A DNA stretch of 64,000 nt from Leucaena leucocephala (lineage: Eukaryota; Streptophyta; Magnoliopsida; Fabales; Fabaceae), in the NCBI GenBank assembly GCA_037074615.1, contig CM073535.1, forward strand, positions 1 through 64,000, given 5' to 3'. The notes under the pieces were generated by a model that was not told the origin of the DNA, ran no database searches, and saw nothing but the letters and a program-made list of their open reading frames with translations. Below are positions 22,078-35,872 of the stretch, one piece after another. The position numbers were made by a program, and so were the translations under genes. Position 1 is the first letter of the stretch. Each line of letters starts with the position of its first letter.

Positions 22078-25000
22078 TCACAGCTCATCGTGGCTTTGAG
22101 GTTGTTCCTTATTCATCATGTCCAGCTTGTGTTGTAGCTCCTAGAACATTTCCCATTAATTCAAGAATGTCAAAAAATTTAAAGCAAGAAACCAAGCGGT
22201 AGGTACCAAGCTATTATCACACAGAAGATTTACCTTGAGCTTTTCCTCATGGCAAAGGGCTGGGGTAGACAAGAATGCTACGTACCTGTCAGGAAGGCCA
22301 TGACAAGCCAACAATAAGGAAATGAAACAAAGAAAATATTGTATCAGGGGGAAGCAGAAAATGAAAAGGCAAAACAAAAATTCTTTACTCGCAGCGGCTT
22401 GGTTCATCTACATCAGTAATCTCATTGGTCAACCCACATCTTAGCCTGACCTGTACAAAATACACCATTAATAATAGGGGCCCACAATTGTGAAGCTTCC
22501 AAGTTGCATGAGTCGCTTTCTTTTATGTGGAAGCACTACTGCTACTTGCCCCATCACTGCACAATGTTCAGCATAATAAAACCTTCCAAAATGGACCTCT
22601 CAAACCCAGGAGGTACTTCCTGCGGTTCTAAATATAAAAATTAAATAAGGAGTTTACTTTAATTATAAAACCCCAATCTACTTTATCTCTCAAAATTATA
22701 ATTTTTTCCTAAAATTCCCTATATGATTACACATATTAATCTTGTACTGGATCAGACAGAAGAGACCAAAAGGATTCTGGCAAAAATTATAATGAGAGAA
22801 AAAGAATTTTTAAATAAAAATTAGAAAATTCATCAACAAAGAAGAGTTCTACATAAGTAAATACCTTTAAACTTCTATCGGGCCCATTCCAGCATTTATC
22901 ACCATTAGAAAAAACCATAACTCTGTATGAGTCCTCAAATTTGTCCCACCGTCTGTTAAAAATAGATAGATCATTGATTTATTCACCATAATCGTCAAAT
23001 TGATATTCACATTAGGAAATATAATGCCTAATTCCGAATTATGAATGTATCATTCTTAAGATATGTGTCATGTGAGAGCAGCTAAAATAAAAAATTTTAT
23101 GTGAAGGATTATGAATGGTGCTCTAGCTACAAGAAGTGCTTTATATAGGAGAAGATGTACTCGAGATGCTATTTGTCGTAAACCCTAAACCCAATGTTTA
23201 AGGGTTGGACGGATAAGTGGGATAGGGGAATGGTTGAACTACATGCTGGTAGAGAAAAAAGAAGTGACTGACAGAAACAAAGCTCTGATTGCCTCATTAT
23301 GTTGGGGCATTCGGAAGGAGAGGTGTGGATGGCTGTTTAATAAGCAAGCAGGGGATCCGAGCCGGGTCATTGTGAGTGCTACTAATCTTGCTCCAGAATA
23401 TACGACTGCTAATACAAAGGAATGTATAAGAGATAGAAGATCTCTTTTGATTGTTAAAGAAAGGAAGAAGAGATGGGAAGCACCAGAGAAAGATGCAATT
23501 AAGATAAACGTTGATGTGGCTTTCTTGGCTGTAAGAAAGAAAGCAGGTGTGGGGGTCGTATGTAGAGGAGACAAAGGTGAATTTTTGGGAGGACTGGGGA
23601 AGGTAGTGCAAGCTGAATCTCCGCTTATGGCTGAGTGCCTAGCCATGGAGGAAGGTTTCGAAGTGGCAAAGAAGTTCATAGGGAGGAAAGTTTGGGTGTA
23701 GACAGATTGTGAAGCGTCATTCAACATTATGCAAAAGGAAGTTGCTGCTGGTACAGAATGGTTGAGTGGAGATCACGTTTTGGAGCTTCTTCAAGCCAAA
23801 AGATCAGCTAAGGATGTGTTGTTTACTTTGGTGGATTGACAAGGGGATAAGGCTGCAGATTGCTTGGCAGCTACGGGAGTCAAGGAGAAGCCTCCTATGG
23901 GATGGCTGTCAACGGCTTCATCTCCTTTTCCAAAGATCATTGGATGCCAATCGTTTGAGTTGGAAGTTTCAGAGCAGTGGGTTGAAAGGGACGGGTCATG
24001 TGAGAGCAGGAATTGGGTAAGAAATTGTACTATGAAAGTGTCTAGTAGAGTCTGAATGTTTTTTTGTCTTTATTAATAGGTTGTACTTAGCTTGTTTTTG
24101 GAGTTTTCTTCTTTCTCGAGTTTGATTAGGGAATGTAATTGTTTTTTGGATATTAATAAAATCGTTTGTTTTGTTAAAAAATAAAAAAAATAAAATATGA
24201 TGTGCTTATAACATTAATAAAATACTCAAGATAGTACATTTAACCTGTTTAGTAAAGGCCAGTTTTATATAAAAAGATTCCATGTGCGTGTTTGGATGTA
24301 GCTTTTCAGAATCAATTTTGGCCAAAACCTCGGTTTGGGAAAATTTCACACAAACATCAATTTTTTGTCCAGAATTGATTTTGGCCAAAACCTCGATTTG
24401 AAAAAATTTGAACCAAACAGCCATTTTTGTCCAGAATTGATTTTGGCCAAAACCTCGGTTTAAAACCATGGTTTTGAATAAGCTATTGAAGATAGATTTT
24501 AGAACTGTAAAAGAGTTTATAGATTATCCAATTACTATTTTACCCCTAATTTTTTCTTATATTCTCTCTCATCTCTCTTCTCTCTCCTCTCTCCTCTCTC
24601 TTCTTCACACTATCTCCTCTTTCCTCTCTCTTCTCTACACTCTCTCCTCTCTCCTATTTCTTCTCTCTCCTCTCTCCTATTTATTCTCTACCCTCTCTTC
24701 TCTCTCATACTTTAATCAAATCATACCCTTTTTAGTAATTTATTAATATAAAAAGTGATTATACTATCAATCATCCAAATATCTCTATTTTCAAAATCTA
24801 TTCTCCCCAGAATCTATTCTCCCCAAAATCTATTCTCCAGAATCTATTCTGCCCAAAATCTATTCTTCCCATAATCTATTCTCCCCAAAATCTATTCTCC
24901 AGAATCTATTCTCTCTAAAATCTATTCTCCAAAAGCTAATCTAAACACACCCGATGTAGTTTTGATGATTTAGATATATCAATAAAAGCGTCAATAGATC

Positions 25001-28000
25001 TTTAAATGATGGGAGAAGTTCAATTAAGAGAGTACAGGAAGATGGAGAATAAAAAACCCTCAAACAGAAGCAAAAGCAATGTGAAAACAGAACCACAGAA
25101 ATCCAAATAAGACAACTGCACAATGCAGTAGAGCTTTCGCATCTCTATGCATGACAGAGATAGTGAATCCCTTAAAAAGATGTTGTAAATATTAACATTA
25201 AATAGAGAGATTATAGGAGAAATTATGAGAAAATGTATTAATTAGGAAGATTAGCATTAAATAGAGAGATTATAGGAGAATCTATTAATTAGAAGGATTA
25301 TGGGTGATTTGCTATTATATCTATTAATTAGGAGAATTATAGGTGATTTGCATTTATTGTACAGATTATAGGATCCCTACAAATCAGTCTCTAGAATCAT
25401 CTCATATGTCTATATATATGTAACACAATAGTGAAGCAATACAAGCAAGAACATTATATAGAACCTCTTATCGTTATTTGGCTATCTCCATTACTGTTAT
25501 TGGTATGTCAACCAATATAGTATCAGAGCAGGTAATCTGATCTGCAAATTCTTCTAGCGCAGAGTCCGACAGCACCGTCGTGTCTGATGGTGGGCCACGT
25601 CTAAACTCAGCCAAAGTCGCCGACCTTGAAGGGTCAGCCATCCTCATTGTGCCGGAACGTCTCACCGGTGAAAATCAATCTCATAAACAATCTATTGCGA
25701 CTGTGGTACAGTGCGGTAATTTCTGTAGAGCCCTTACAACCATTAAAGGTAAAAATACCAGTCCCTATTGGATAATAGATTCCGGTGCTTCTGATCATCT
25801 AACTGATGATATCTCATTGTTTGCAAATTATACCCTGCTAAGTCACACCTCACAGTTAAAATTGCTGATGTTTCAGATTCTCTGGTTGCTGGTAGTTGTA
25901 CCATTAATGTTTCTGCTACACTAACACTTCATGATGTATTACATGTTCTAAAGTTGAAATGCAATTTGTTAGCTGTGAGCCAACTGACAAAACGGGAAAA
26001 ATGTCATGCTAATTTTCTGGCTACTCATTGTGTTTTTCAGGATCTGTTCACGGGGATGACGATTGGTGTTGCTAAGGAGCTTGATGGGTTGTATTATCTG
26101 AATGACTGTCATAATGCAGTCCCTTATTCTTGTAATAAAGCGTCTCTCCCTAGAGCTAGTGAGTTGGAATTATGGCACAAAAGATTAGGGCATACAAATT
26201 TTCAATATATGTATAAGATGTTTCCTTCAATCTGCTCAACTAGAAATTCAGATTTTTATTGTAATTTATATGAACTTGCAAAACATCATCGAGCTTCCTT
26301 CCCCAGTACTTCATATCATCCGTCTAAACCTTTCTCAGTTATTCATAGTGACTTGTGGGGTCCATCCCCTGTTCCCAATCGTACCAGTTCTAAATGGTTC
26401 GTAACCCTCATTGATGACCATACTCGTGTTAGTTGGGTCTTCCTCTTAAAGGATAAAACTGAGGTATGTCAAACATTCATTGATTTCTTCCATATGATCC
26501 ATACACAGTTCAATACAAAAATTCAAACTCTCCACACCGATAATGGTATCAAGTACTTCAACCACCAGTTATCCACACTTCTTAAACGACAAGGTATCAC
26601 TCATAAAAATTCATGTTCTCACAGTCCCAGCAGAATGATATTACAGAACGCAAAAATAGGCACATCCTCGAAACTGCTAGGGCCATCCTCTTTAGTAGCA
26701 ATGTTCACACCCATCATTAGGATGACGCTATCGTCACTGCTACCTTCTTAATCAACCGCATGCCCTTCAAACATTTGTCCTTCCAAACCCCTCTCTAAGT
26801 CTTTCACCACTATTTTAATCTACCCTATCTTGAAAATACCTTACCATTAAGAGTCTTTGGGTGTATTACCTTTGTTCACCTACACCATACCCATAAACTC
26901 GAATCTAAAGCCGTCAAGTGTATTTAACTAGGGCCTTCTAAAACCCAAAACGGGTACAAATGTTTTGATCCCACTTCTAAATGCCTCTATACCACTTGTG
27001 ATGTCACCTTCCATGAAATTGTTCCCTTTTATCCCTCGTCTTCGGTTCAGGGGGAGACTTAGAGTGAACCTCAAACAGATATTGAATCCACATACCCCCA
27101 ACATGAACCTGTCGAATATATGCCCTTGAGGAAACTGTACAAGAGGTGCTTAAGGAAAGTGAAGAGTACACTAGCTCAGGGGGAGTGCCTAAGGAAAGTG
27201 AAGAGGACACTAGTTCAGGGGGAGACACCGACAGGTGGGGCCAAGTCTATATCTGCCGTAACATGAATATGAACATGACAGGTAATACACCACAAGTAAC
27301 TGACACAACCCAAAAGTTTGAACTAGGAGCAGATCTTGACCACGGGATGCAAAATGAGGACCTTTATCTCCCAATTGCAGTAAGAAAGCAACAATAGTCT
27401 TGCACTAGACACTCTATAGAAAGGTTTGTCTCTTATAAGGCTTTATCGTCAAAACATTATGCCTTCGTATCTCATCTTGATCAGGTCAGGATGCCAGAAA
27501 GTATACATGAGGCTCTTAATAATCCTAAATGGAGGAAGGCAGTGCTGGCAGAAATGGAAGCCTTGGAAAGCAATAAAACATGGGAAGTAATTGAGCTGCC
27601 TAAAAGCAAGAAAGTTGTAGGCTACAAATGGGTGTTCACCCTAAAATATTGCGCTAATGGGAGCCTTTATAAGTATAAAGCAAGATTGGTGGCAAAAGGT
27701 TTCACTCAAGTTTATAGCACGGACTACACTGAGACGTTTGCACCAGTGGCCAAGCTAAATACCATCAGGATCTTATTCTCCCTAGCTGCTAATCTAGACT
27801 GGCCTCTACACCAGATGGATGTCAAAAATGCATTCTTAAATGGGGACTTGAAGGAAGAAGTATACATGAAAATGCCTCCTGGATTCCCTGGAAGAAAGGA
27901 AAATCAAGTGTGCAGACTAAAGAAATCATTGTACAGCTTAAAACAATCTCCTCGAACTTAATTTGAGAGGTTTACCAGGGTACTCAAAGCTCAAAACTAT

Positions 28001-31000
28001 ATATAGGGACAGAGTGATCATACCCTATTCTTCAAGCATCTAAATGGAAAAATTGTGGTATTGGCAGTATATATCGATGACATTGCTCTCACAGGTGATG
28101 ATCCAACAGAGATTGATAGGATCAAGAAAGCACTAAATAAATAATGTCAGGTTAAAAACCTAGGACAAATGAAGTATTTCCTAGGTATAGAGGTCACCAT
28201 ATCTGAAAAAGGGATCAATATCTCGCAGAAGAAATACATACTAGATCTCTTAGAAGAAATAGGTACGCTTGGCTACAGACCAAGTGACACTCCGATACAG
28301 TCCAATAAAATCAATGATGATGAAGACCTAGGAAAAGCTGTAGATATGGGGAGATATCAACGCCTGGTAGAAAAATTAATCTACTTATCTCATACTCGAC
28401 TAGACATTGGTTATGCTGTTAGTGTGATGAGCCGAGATTCACATGACCCCAAACAAAAACACTTGAATGAAGTTTACAGGATTCTTAGATACTTGAAGGG
28501 CTCTCCTGGGTTAAGCCTCTTGTTTAAAAAATCTAATAATAGAAGTGTAGATATGTTAACAGATGCTGATTGAGCAAGTGATCAAGATGATAGGAGGTCT
28601 ACCTCAGGCTCTGTTACCTATGTATGGGGAAATCTAGTCACTTGGCATAGCAAAAAACAAAGTGTGATCGCTAGAAGCAGCGCTGAAGCTGAGTTCGAGT
28701 TTGTATGAATGCAAGAGACACCTTTATAAGAGTCAACCCCATTTGAAACCCAACCTAAATCTAATCCGGATTAGTCAAAGACCAATGTGACAGTCAAATA
28801 ACAAAAGGCTTGTCCCAAAAAAGGGGGTTAAAGCAAAATAAAATGAACAGTTACTTTCTCAAAATGGTTAAGCAAGCTCTGCCATTAGTCTATATTTGGA
28901 TGGAGACAAAAGTGAGAAGAAAATAGGGGGTAGGGAATGCTAGGAAAGAAAATTTCCTAAAATGGTAAAAAAATTTACTATTTTTGGGAGCTTCACCTCC
29001 TAATATTCTTTCCTCCCTAATTTTCTTCCCATACAGTGTTAGGGTCCCTAGTCTCCAATTGGGATAAGAAAATTTAAATTCATTTCACCTATGAATGAGT
29101 AAGGGAAACTGTGATGTATAACCATCAGTTTTGTTGGTACGGGGGCATGAATGAGCACCTTTGAACCTGGACAGAAGTCTATGCTAGATTAAGACTGAGG
29201 GGGTGTTTAACTGGTAGACCGAATCTGGAGATAATTTTCATATTTGATACCATTTAATTCAAACAAATTATCTCTCTTGTACTCTATAGCTCTCCTATAA
29301 AGAGGAGATTCTTTCCAACAAACCCTTGCTACGAATACTCGATACTTTTCTATCCTTTCTTAGCTCTATAGCCGTTAGCAATAAATATGAATATTCTTTT
29401 TCTCTCTCTTTAGGCATGACCAGCAAGTCACTCATGCCTATAAATAACCTTGCTCCATTGACTTCCACTGTAACACAGGAATTCAAATATCAATAAAAGT
29501 TTGCCCAAGAATTTTTTCAAGTTTTTCTTTTCTTTTGAAATAAGGTAACACTAGGTCATGATAGATCTGATCTGATTGATCAGCTCAGAAAAATTCAACA
29601 TCAGATTATTCATCCACAAATCACACCGATTCATGGTGAAATCAGGCCTAATGGTGACCCCACCTCTGACAACTTTCATTGGAATTTATTTTTTGTAGCA
29701 AATCTTATCATTCAAATTGTGAACAGTACAGTTCCAACTAACAACGATTGTGGCCTTTACCATTTAATAATCGCATTCTGCTTAATCAGAGAAAAGGAAA
29801 AGCAGTTCAGCAAAAATGACTGATTCTTATTCACATGATAAGCTAGTAAACTTCCTACCTTCCATATGAGAGAGTCCAAAGAAAAACTATACCAAACGAG
29901 AAACAGCCCCCCCTCAAAAATCAACTTATTTTGCAAACTTCTAGTACAAAAAGAAGGAACCTTTGCAAGGTAAAAATTATGCAGCGAGGTTTGATAAAAC
30001 CCTACCCCAATCGTGTGGTGCTATAGCCTTCCACCTGAGAGGCGTCTTTATAGGGGCAGACTTTGTAAGTGTACCTGAACCAAAATTTTCATCACCCAAA
30101 AGTGAGAAAAACTGAATTTACCATAATTGCAGCAACACAAAATCACTGGAAGCAGTAAAAACGGAAAATAAAGTGGTAGGGGAAAGATAATATAACTTGT
30201 TCTGCTTGCTCTCAAAACAACGATCATAGAATGAATAGAACTCCATCTCTGGACCTGTAACACACAAGTTCAGTTTTTTTCACACCAATTCAAACTAACT
30301 CATTGCACTCTAATTCAATTGCTACAATAATGACAAATGTTATCAACACCATACTGACCAAAATCATGTTTTATCTTCTGTTTCAAACTTGATACTCTTG
30401 ACTGCAATTTAGATAATTTGGTACTTGACTCGTCATACTCCTTGCGCACTCGAGCAGCATCTTAAGAAGACAATGACAACAATATAAGCAATATATGTAT
30501 ATATAATGCACAACAGATCATTGATGCATACCTGACTGGTTCACTGGAGTCTGAAATAAATTAACAGCCTGAAAAAAGTTTCGTACAGTCTTCTGTATTT
30601 TCTCTAACAAAGAAGGATTGCTTGCTGTAATGTAATCTGGAATTTAATTAAGTTATCTTATCACAAGTCCAGCTGTAAAGAAACAATAAATAACAAATAT
30701 GAATCTTTTGATAATGCACACCTGAGAAATCAGGAGCAACATCATTGTCAGATTTGTAGGAGGAGCTAAGGTCATCAAGCTCCTCATGAAAGTCTTCATC
30801 CATTTCATCTTCTATATCAATATCGTCATATTGGTGGCTGTCATCATCTGTTTCAGACGCATAACCTTCATATTCCTCATGACTTGTCTCCTGTGGAAGA
30901 TCTTCATTATCTTCATCAACCTTCTTAATTGTTGCATCAGCTTCAGCACTTTGCTTAGCAGGATTTTCTCCTGTCCAACGAGAAGCAACAAGCCGACCCA

Positions 31001-34000
31001 ACTCTTCCTTTGCCAATCCCTCAGTACTTTCAGGTACATCATTTCCCTACATATGTGGCATGAAAGGAACAGTCGTGAAGAGAGTTAAGAGCAGGCAGAC
31101 ATGTCAAGTGTAGGACAAATGCAGAGATTAAGATATGTGAGAATTAAGAATCTTTCCAAGAAAATATATAGGACATCAAGAAATTTACCAGTTCATATAA
31201 GAAAGAACAATCTCTATGTCAGAATTAAGAATCTTGCATGGAAAATATATAGGACTTTAAGAAATTTACCAGTTCATATGAGAAAAAAAAATCTCAAGAG
31301 AGATAGAAGAATATATATTAAAAATGTTCAGGCTTATACAGTATATGTGTGAAAACATCAGTACAAGATCAAACTAAATGCACTGGACAAATATATTTGC
31401 TCTGTCATGCACAATCGTCCTCGGTTAAAAAGTTCATCCATGCCTATGAGCTGGTTAACAAATTATTTGGAAACAATCACCACAAGAACTTCCTTTCGGA
31501 AATCTTGACCAAATGACACTAAAGAGTGATAATCAAACTACTCTGCACACTTCTTCGAATCCAGTCTTTCATGAAAGGACTGGATGCCTTGAAACTGATT
31601 GCCATTTAATCATAGTAAATATCTTATCTATAAATATTTCCACTAGGCACGTCAACTCCAATGTTTTTACAAAACCATTAAGAAGACCCTTCATTGCATA
31701 AATTTTCAACAAACTAGATGCAGATTCCATACATTATATATTATATATTGATTGATGATAAACTGATCATACTTGTTTTTAAATTGTTGCAAATTTTATT
31801 ATTATATTAATTTAAACTATTTAGAATAATGCTTAATAAAATTTTATTTATAAGTTTCAGCCCCCATAAAAAAAATTTGGTTCCATGTCTACACGGCAGG
31901 AGATGCCACTTCAATTACTATAAATTTAGAAGAAAAGAAAATCACAAACCTCAACATTTCCATTCTCCTCTTCCACTGTTATATGTGGAGATCCTTCACT
32001 TCCAGGACAATTCGTGGCTCCATTACCATTATCAAGTACGTCCGCCAACTTCTGATCCTCTTCCACATCCTAAATTAAAAGTCACATAATATACCAGCAA
32101 ACCTTGATCAGAGAAAGAAAAGTTGGAAAATGAATGAAGTGGTAAAAGAATTGAATCAAGGAAACAATCAAGAACCACACTGAAGGGGAAAAAGAAAGTA
32201 CCACAATCAGATGGTTGGAAAATGATCCTTACTAATTTTCAAAAACACTTTGGACAAAATAAGGTTCATGAAAGATCACAGTGATCTATTCGCATAGTGC
32301 ATCCTCTTGTTGACACGCTAATTACCAAATTAATCTGTTCATAAGTAAAATGTATTTCTTCAGAATGCCAGATTCTGAACCCAAAAAAAAACAAACACTC
32401 AACCTGATACATAGGAGAATCACTGACGGAGCCACTTCCATCATGGTTAGTAGCCACTTCATTGTCTTTGCCATCAGATTGCTCCACAGCTTGATTTCTA
32501 TTCTGCATATCTTCTCTATCCAGTTTAGGTTCCTCTTCATTAGCTTTCCTTTTGGCCTCCTTTTCCTGCTTCTCTTCTTTATCCTTCCTCAATCTTTCCT
32601 GCTCCTCTGCCTTCTCTATCTGTTCTTTATGCTCTGTAAAGGAGGTGTAAGGGGCAATGTACTTAAGTTGTATTGCCAAAGAACCGTCTTACATAAAGAC
32701 ATTAAAATAAGCCAACATTTTATGTTAAATAAAAGAGCAAATAGGTGCTGTGCCTCACTGATGTTACATGCCACAAACATTGCAAAAGAATCTTCTAACA
32801 TATAACATTACTATGTTGACAAAAGATATATTTCTAATATTGTATTTCCATATTCTTCAGTAAAGGTGAGCATCATGATCAAATTTCAATACCAAAACAA
32901 TGTATTCAGTAACGGCATGAAGCTATCCTTACACAGTATATAAGATAATCCCTTTTAATATGCCTTGGTACCAGTTACCCCATATTCAAGCTTTTGGCTG
33001 AAATAACAATCAAAACATCTTAAATATATAAACAGAAGATGGAAAAAAAGTACAGTTATAGGAGTATTTGCCTACAAGTTTGAAGACATTGGCATAACAA
33101 ACACACACAAGTATAATTTTGGGTCAAGAAAACACAAAGTGGTGACACATTCCTCCCCTTATCCAACCCAATACCACTGTAGAAAAGAAATTTTAAGATG
33201 TAAAAAATTATACAATAAAAAGCATTCACAAGAACAGGAGGGAACAGGGAAGCAATACCCTTCAGCTGTTGCACAATGCCTTTAAGCATACTTTCTTCTT
33301 TTCTTAACTTAGAAAGTTCTGCCTCATCTCTTGCTAGAGCTAGCTGTGCTTGTTCGACTTCTTGCTTTCGCGACAAGATACCTTCTTGATATGTGACAAT
33401 CTTTCTTTTCAGTTTATCTCGAGCAACTTTCCCAGCCTCCCAGCAATTATTTGGGCATTTTACTTTACTGTCATATTCGTCACTTCCATCACAGCAATCT
33501 ACAAATTGTAACAAGCAAATCAAATTACTATAGAATTAATAATATCTAGCCAACAAAAAGCATCCAAACTATAAAATAGTGTAATTTATCAGATAAAAAT
33601 CCATATACACATAATCAGTATTTTGATATCCTGTTAATTGTAAACAAGAACACACTCATAATATTCATTGAGTTTGGCTATTTTTTTCACTAATCTGTCT
33701 TTCTCATTCTTATTTTCTGGGTTTGAGGCTTTTTGTGCATACCATTCTAGCTTGGTTAAATAATCAAAATATTGGCTTGCGTACAATTTCAGATTCTACA
33801 TAGCCAAGCCAGAATAAAAGATGGAAAAGGAATCATCTCTACAATATTTAGGAGGGATCATCCAGCTCAACAGCCCAATTGACCTATTACCATCAGGCCG
33901 AATTGAGGAAAAAATGGATTGCATCTAACTAGGCCAAGCCAAGCAGAAGGCTGGCTATTCAGCCAATTTAGCCAAAGCTCCAAAAGCTAATCCAAAGAAA

Positions 34001-35161
34001 ATATCCAAAATTCAAGAAAAAAAGCGTACGATTCACCATAAACTCTTAATTAACCACTACAAAAGGAAGCTGCTATAGACTAAGGCAAAAATAAAGGGGA
34101 AGCTATTTCCAAACTAAAATACACGATCTACAAATCAGGAGAACAAGTTCTTTGTAATCTACAAACCTAGATCAAATTGTTAGTATTTATCCAAACAAAC
34201 ATCACTCTCCAGATTAAAGAGTGGACTTGGAAAGAGCTTTTTTTTTTTTTGTCAGAACGAGCTTGAAGAATGGACTTAGAAAGAGCTTGAAAGTCCGGGA
34301 TATAACAAGGATAAATATTTATTTAACTGAAGAAGGGCAATTACTCTCAAATTTCTCAATAATAGCATGTTCAAGACAATTATCTTAGGCTTTTAGGATA
34401 GTTTAATTAAGCATGTCTAGAACATTTGCACACATTCTCTCTATCCACCCTATGCTTAAAGTAATCCCAAGAGATTGCCAGAAAAAGCTAATAACAAAGT
34501 TCACCAAAAACTCATCATATAATGCACGGTAATTCTACTCACCACATATTCCATCATTCACTCTAGATGAATATAGGAAACGGGAAACATATCCTGCATT
34601 CCGACAAAAAAAATTTCCGCTTGGACATGCAGAAGTACCTGCATATTACGTTTGAAAAAGAATTCAAAAAAATAAACATTGCAGAAGAAAATAAGCTTGA
34701 TTTAAATGTGAAAACCAGAAGAAACGACGTTGGAGTTATGGCTGATCTCATGAACAACCGTGATCCAACATTTTAATAGGTGAACGGACGAGCTGACAAG
34801 AATCAGGCCAAAAAAAAAAATAGAAGAACAGATGATAAAGCAGAGACCTGGCTCATCGGTGCCATCGGGGCAGTCACAGAAGTCGTCATTGAGCTGAGCT
34901 TTGGTGAATTCCTTGGATCCATCTTTACATGGTATTACAGATGACGACTTGTAATACTTATCATCTACGTATTCAAACACGATATGAGAAAGACGCCCAT
35001 TTAGCTACAATATCAAGAGCTAAAAATAAAATGCGTAAATGAGATCAAGGTGAACCTTCAGGAGCAACTCCAAGGTATGGGTCTTTGGGTTTTGAAGAAT
35101 AAACCGATTTAGCAATCAACCCGCAAAATATAAAGGAAATGAGGACAAATCCCAGCTTCAT
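22078..35161 (-). CDS. PSL4: Glucosidase II beta subunit (PRKCSH/PSL4-like), 15 exons
   Basis: Exons (minus, 5' to 3'): 35056-35161, 34848-34964, 34543-34638, 33259-33498, 32404-32633, 31950-32069, 30722-31046, 30532-30636, 30359-30460, 30197-30254, 30006-30074, 22865-22952, 22389-22450, 22234-22285, 22078-22140; 1833 nt, 610 aa, all in frame. It has a signal peptide (1-22), two LDLa-type repeats (CDCPDGTDEPG about 65-75; CCDGSDE about 108-114), a Glu/Lys-rich coiled coil (about 150-240), an acidic stretch (about 340-400), a C-terminal MRH lectin domain (about 485-580, Cys-rich with RCG and RCEY) and a final HDEL ER-retention signal. The protein is the regulatory beta subunit that anchors the glucosidase II catalytic subunit in the ER and helps trim glucose from N-glycans during quality control. 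Length fits plant PSL4. Intron 11 (22953-30005) holds several transposon remnants. Confidence 0.95.
23234..24198 (+). pseudogene. LINE-type RNase H remnant with A-rich tail
   Basis: A plus-strand frame (23234-23701) continues after a TAG at 23699-23701 and a TGA at about 23837 to about 24053. It resembles the plant L1-type RNase H domain (KINVDVAF start, VGVVCRGDKGEFLGG, SPLMAECLAMEEG, DCEASFNIM). It is followed by a 3' UTR and an A-rich tail near 24175-24198, consistent with a 5'-truncated LINE. It sits in intron 11 of the glucosidase II beta gene, opposite to the host strand. The overlapping minus-strand frames are shadows. Confidence 0.8.
24283..24953. mobile_element. Foldback-like element with terminal inverted repeats
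   Basis: Ends are imperfect inverted repeats: GTGTTTGGATGTAGCTTTT at the left and the complement of GTGTTTAGATTAGCTTTT at the right. Next to them lie direct repeats: about three units containing CAGAATTGATTTTGGCC at the left (24305-24465) and many AATCTATTCTCCCC units at the right (24790-24935), again partly inverse to each other. The middle is a CT-rich tract (24553-24710). There is no coding capacity, and I found no clear target duplication. Confidence 0.6.
24553..24710. repeat. CT-rich low-complexity tract
   Basis: Almost uninterrupted CTCTC/CTCTT runs inside the foldback-like element. The plus-strand frame over it (Ser/Leu repeats) is a compositional artefact. Confidence 0.85.
25181..28703 (+). 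mobile_element. Truncated Ty1/Copia element
   Basis: The likely 5' LTR is about 25181-25513 (TGTTG...CAACCA), with short tandem repeats in its 5' half. It is followed by a tRNA-Met-like site (TAGTATCAGAGC). Coding remains: protease at 25580-25924 (IIDSGASDHLT), integrase at 25954-26751, RT at 27491-27961 and about 27990-28140 (YIDD motif intact), and RT/RNase H at 28169-28573 running to about 28700. The gag region is essentially missing, several stops break the frames, and no 3' LTR follows: the RNase H segment ends abruptly at the SSAEAEF segment. It lies in intron 11 of the glucosidase II beta gene, on the opposite strand. Confidence 0.85.
28704..30005. other. Intron 11 left over; possible LTR-like piece
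   Basis: Mostly non-coding. At 29190-29205 a purine-rich GACTGAGGGGGTGT resembles a polypurine tract and LTR start. A TATAAAG at about 29296 and AATAAAAG near 29494 would fit an LTR promoter and polyadenylation site, but I could not find a partner LTR. The rest is AT-rich. Confidence 0.3.
31513..31701 (+). pseudogene. Copia RNase H remnant in intron 6
   Basis: A plus-strand frame resembles the end of Copia RNase H: a DNQ-type segment, SNPVFHERT, CHLI, then HVNSN and VFTKPLRRP. It is short and isolated within intron 6 (31047-31949) of the glucosidase II beta gene. Confidence 0.65.
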
Positions 35162-35872
35162 CTTCCGCCAGACACAAGGAAATGAGTTTATTTCTCGACG
35201 TACTTGGACCCGTCAATCCTGCGTCGACTGTCTTGTGTGTTTTCAAGACATCCGCGCAATTAGGCCAAGAGAAAGCCAGCAACCTCCTTTGCCTGGTTAT
35301 TCCCGGGACATGATGGCACTGTGAGGCTGTGCGCCCCTTTTCTTTTCTTTTTTTCTTTTTCTTATTCTTAGAGGTACCGAGAATATAATTGATTTTTACG
35401 AGAATTACCATAAGATCCCCATAGATTTAATTATCTATTTTATTTAAATGATAGATATTAATTTAAAATTTTAAAAATTTGGGTATAATTTAAATTTTCA
35501 AAAGCTATTTTGTTAGAGATTTTCCTTGTAAATAATAATGTTAAATGTTAATTATGTCTATATTAATATATATTGACTAAAGTAAAAGTAATAATAAAAC
35601 AATAAAACTTAATCATACAGGAAAATAACGTCATGTGAAAGGAGATTTTTTTTATATGAAAAAAATGTAAGGAGATTTTTACTTTAAAAAGGACAGAAAA
35701 AGGAAATAAAATAAGAGGACACCTCCTCAGCCCGACACGGAAAATCGGACCGGCTACTTTCATTTTGGATCGTCCGCGGTAACTATCCGATAACGAACAA
35801 TTATCTCACCATCTTGGTTTGAACGCTCCAGCAAGGCGAGAAGTTGGGCCTCTACCCCAGGCAGTTCGGCAA
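35162..35872. promoter_or_regulatory. Shared divergent promoter region
   Basis: 711 bp separate the ATG of the glucosidase II beta gene (minus, 35161) from that of the NusB-domain gene (plus, 35873). Both genes point outward, so this interval contains both 5' UTRs and probably a bidirectional or back-to-back promoter. The middle (35340-35720) is AT-rich. I found no convincing TATA box for either side. Confidence 0.6.

Noticed and set aside
23239..23727. 162-codon minus-strand frame
   Set aside because: It is the antisense shadow of the LINE RNase H remnant on the plus strand.
24468..24746. 92-codon Ser/Leu-rich frame
   Set aside because: Produced by the CT-rich low-complexity tract.
35819..35872. 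N-terminal extension of the NusB protein
   Set aside because: The frame is open upstream but contains no ATG; the first ATG is at 35873.
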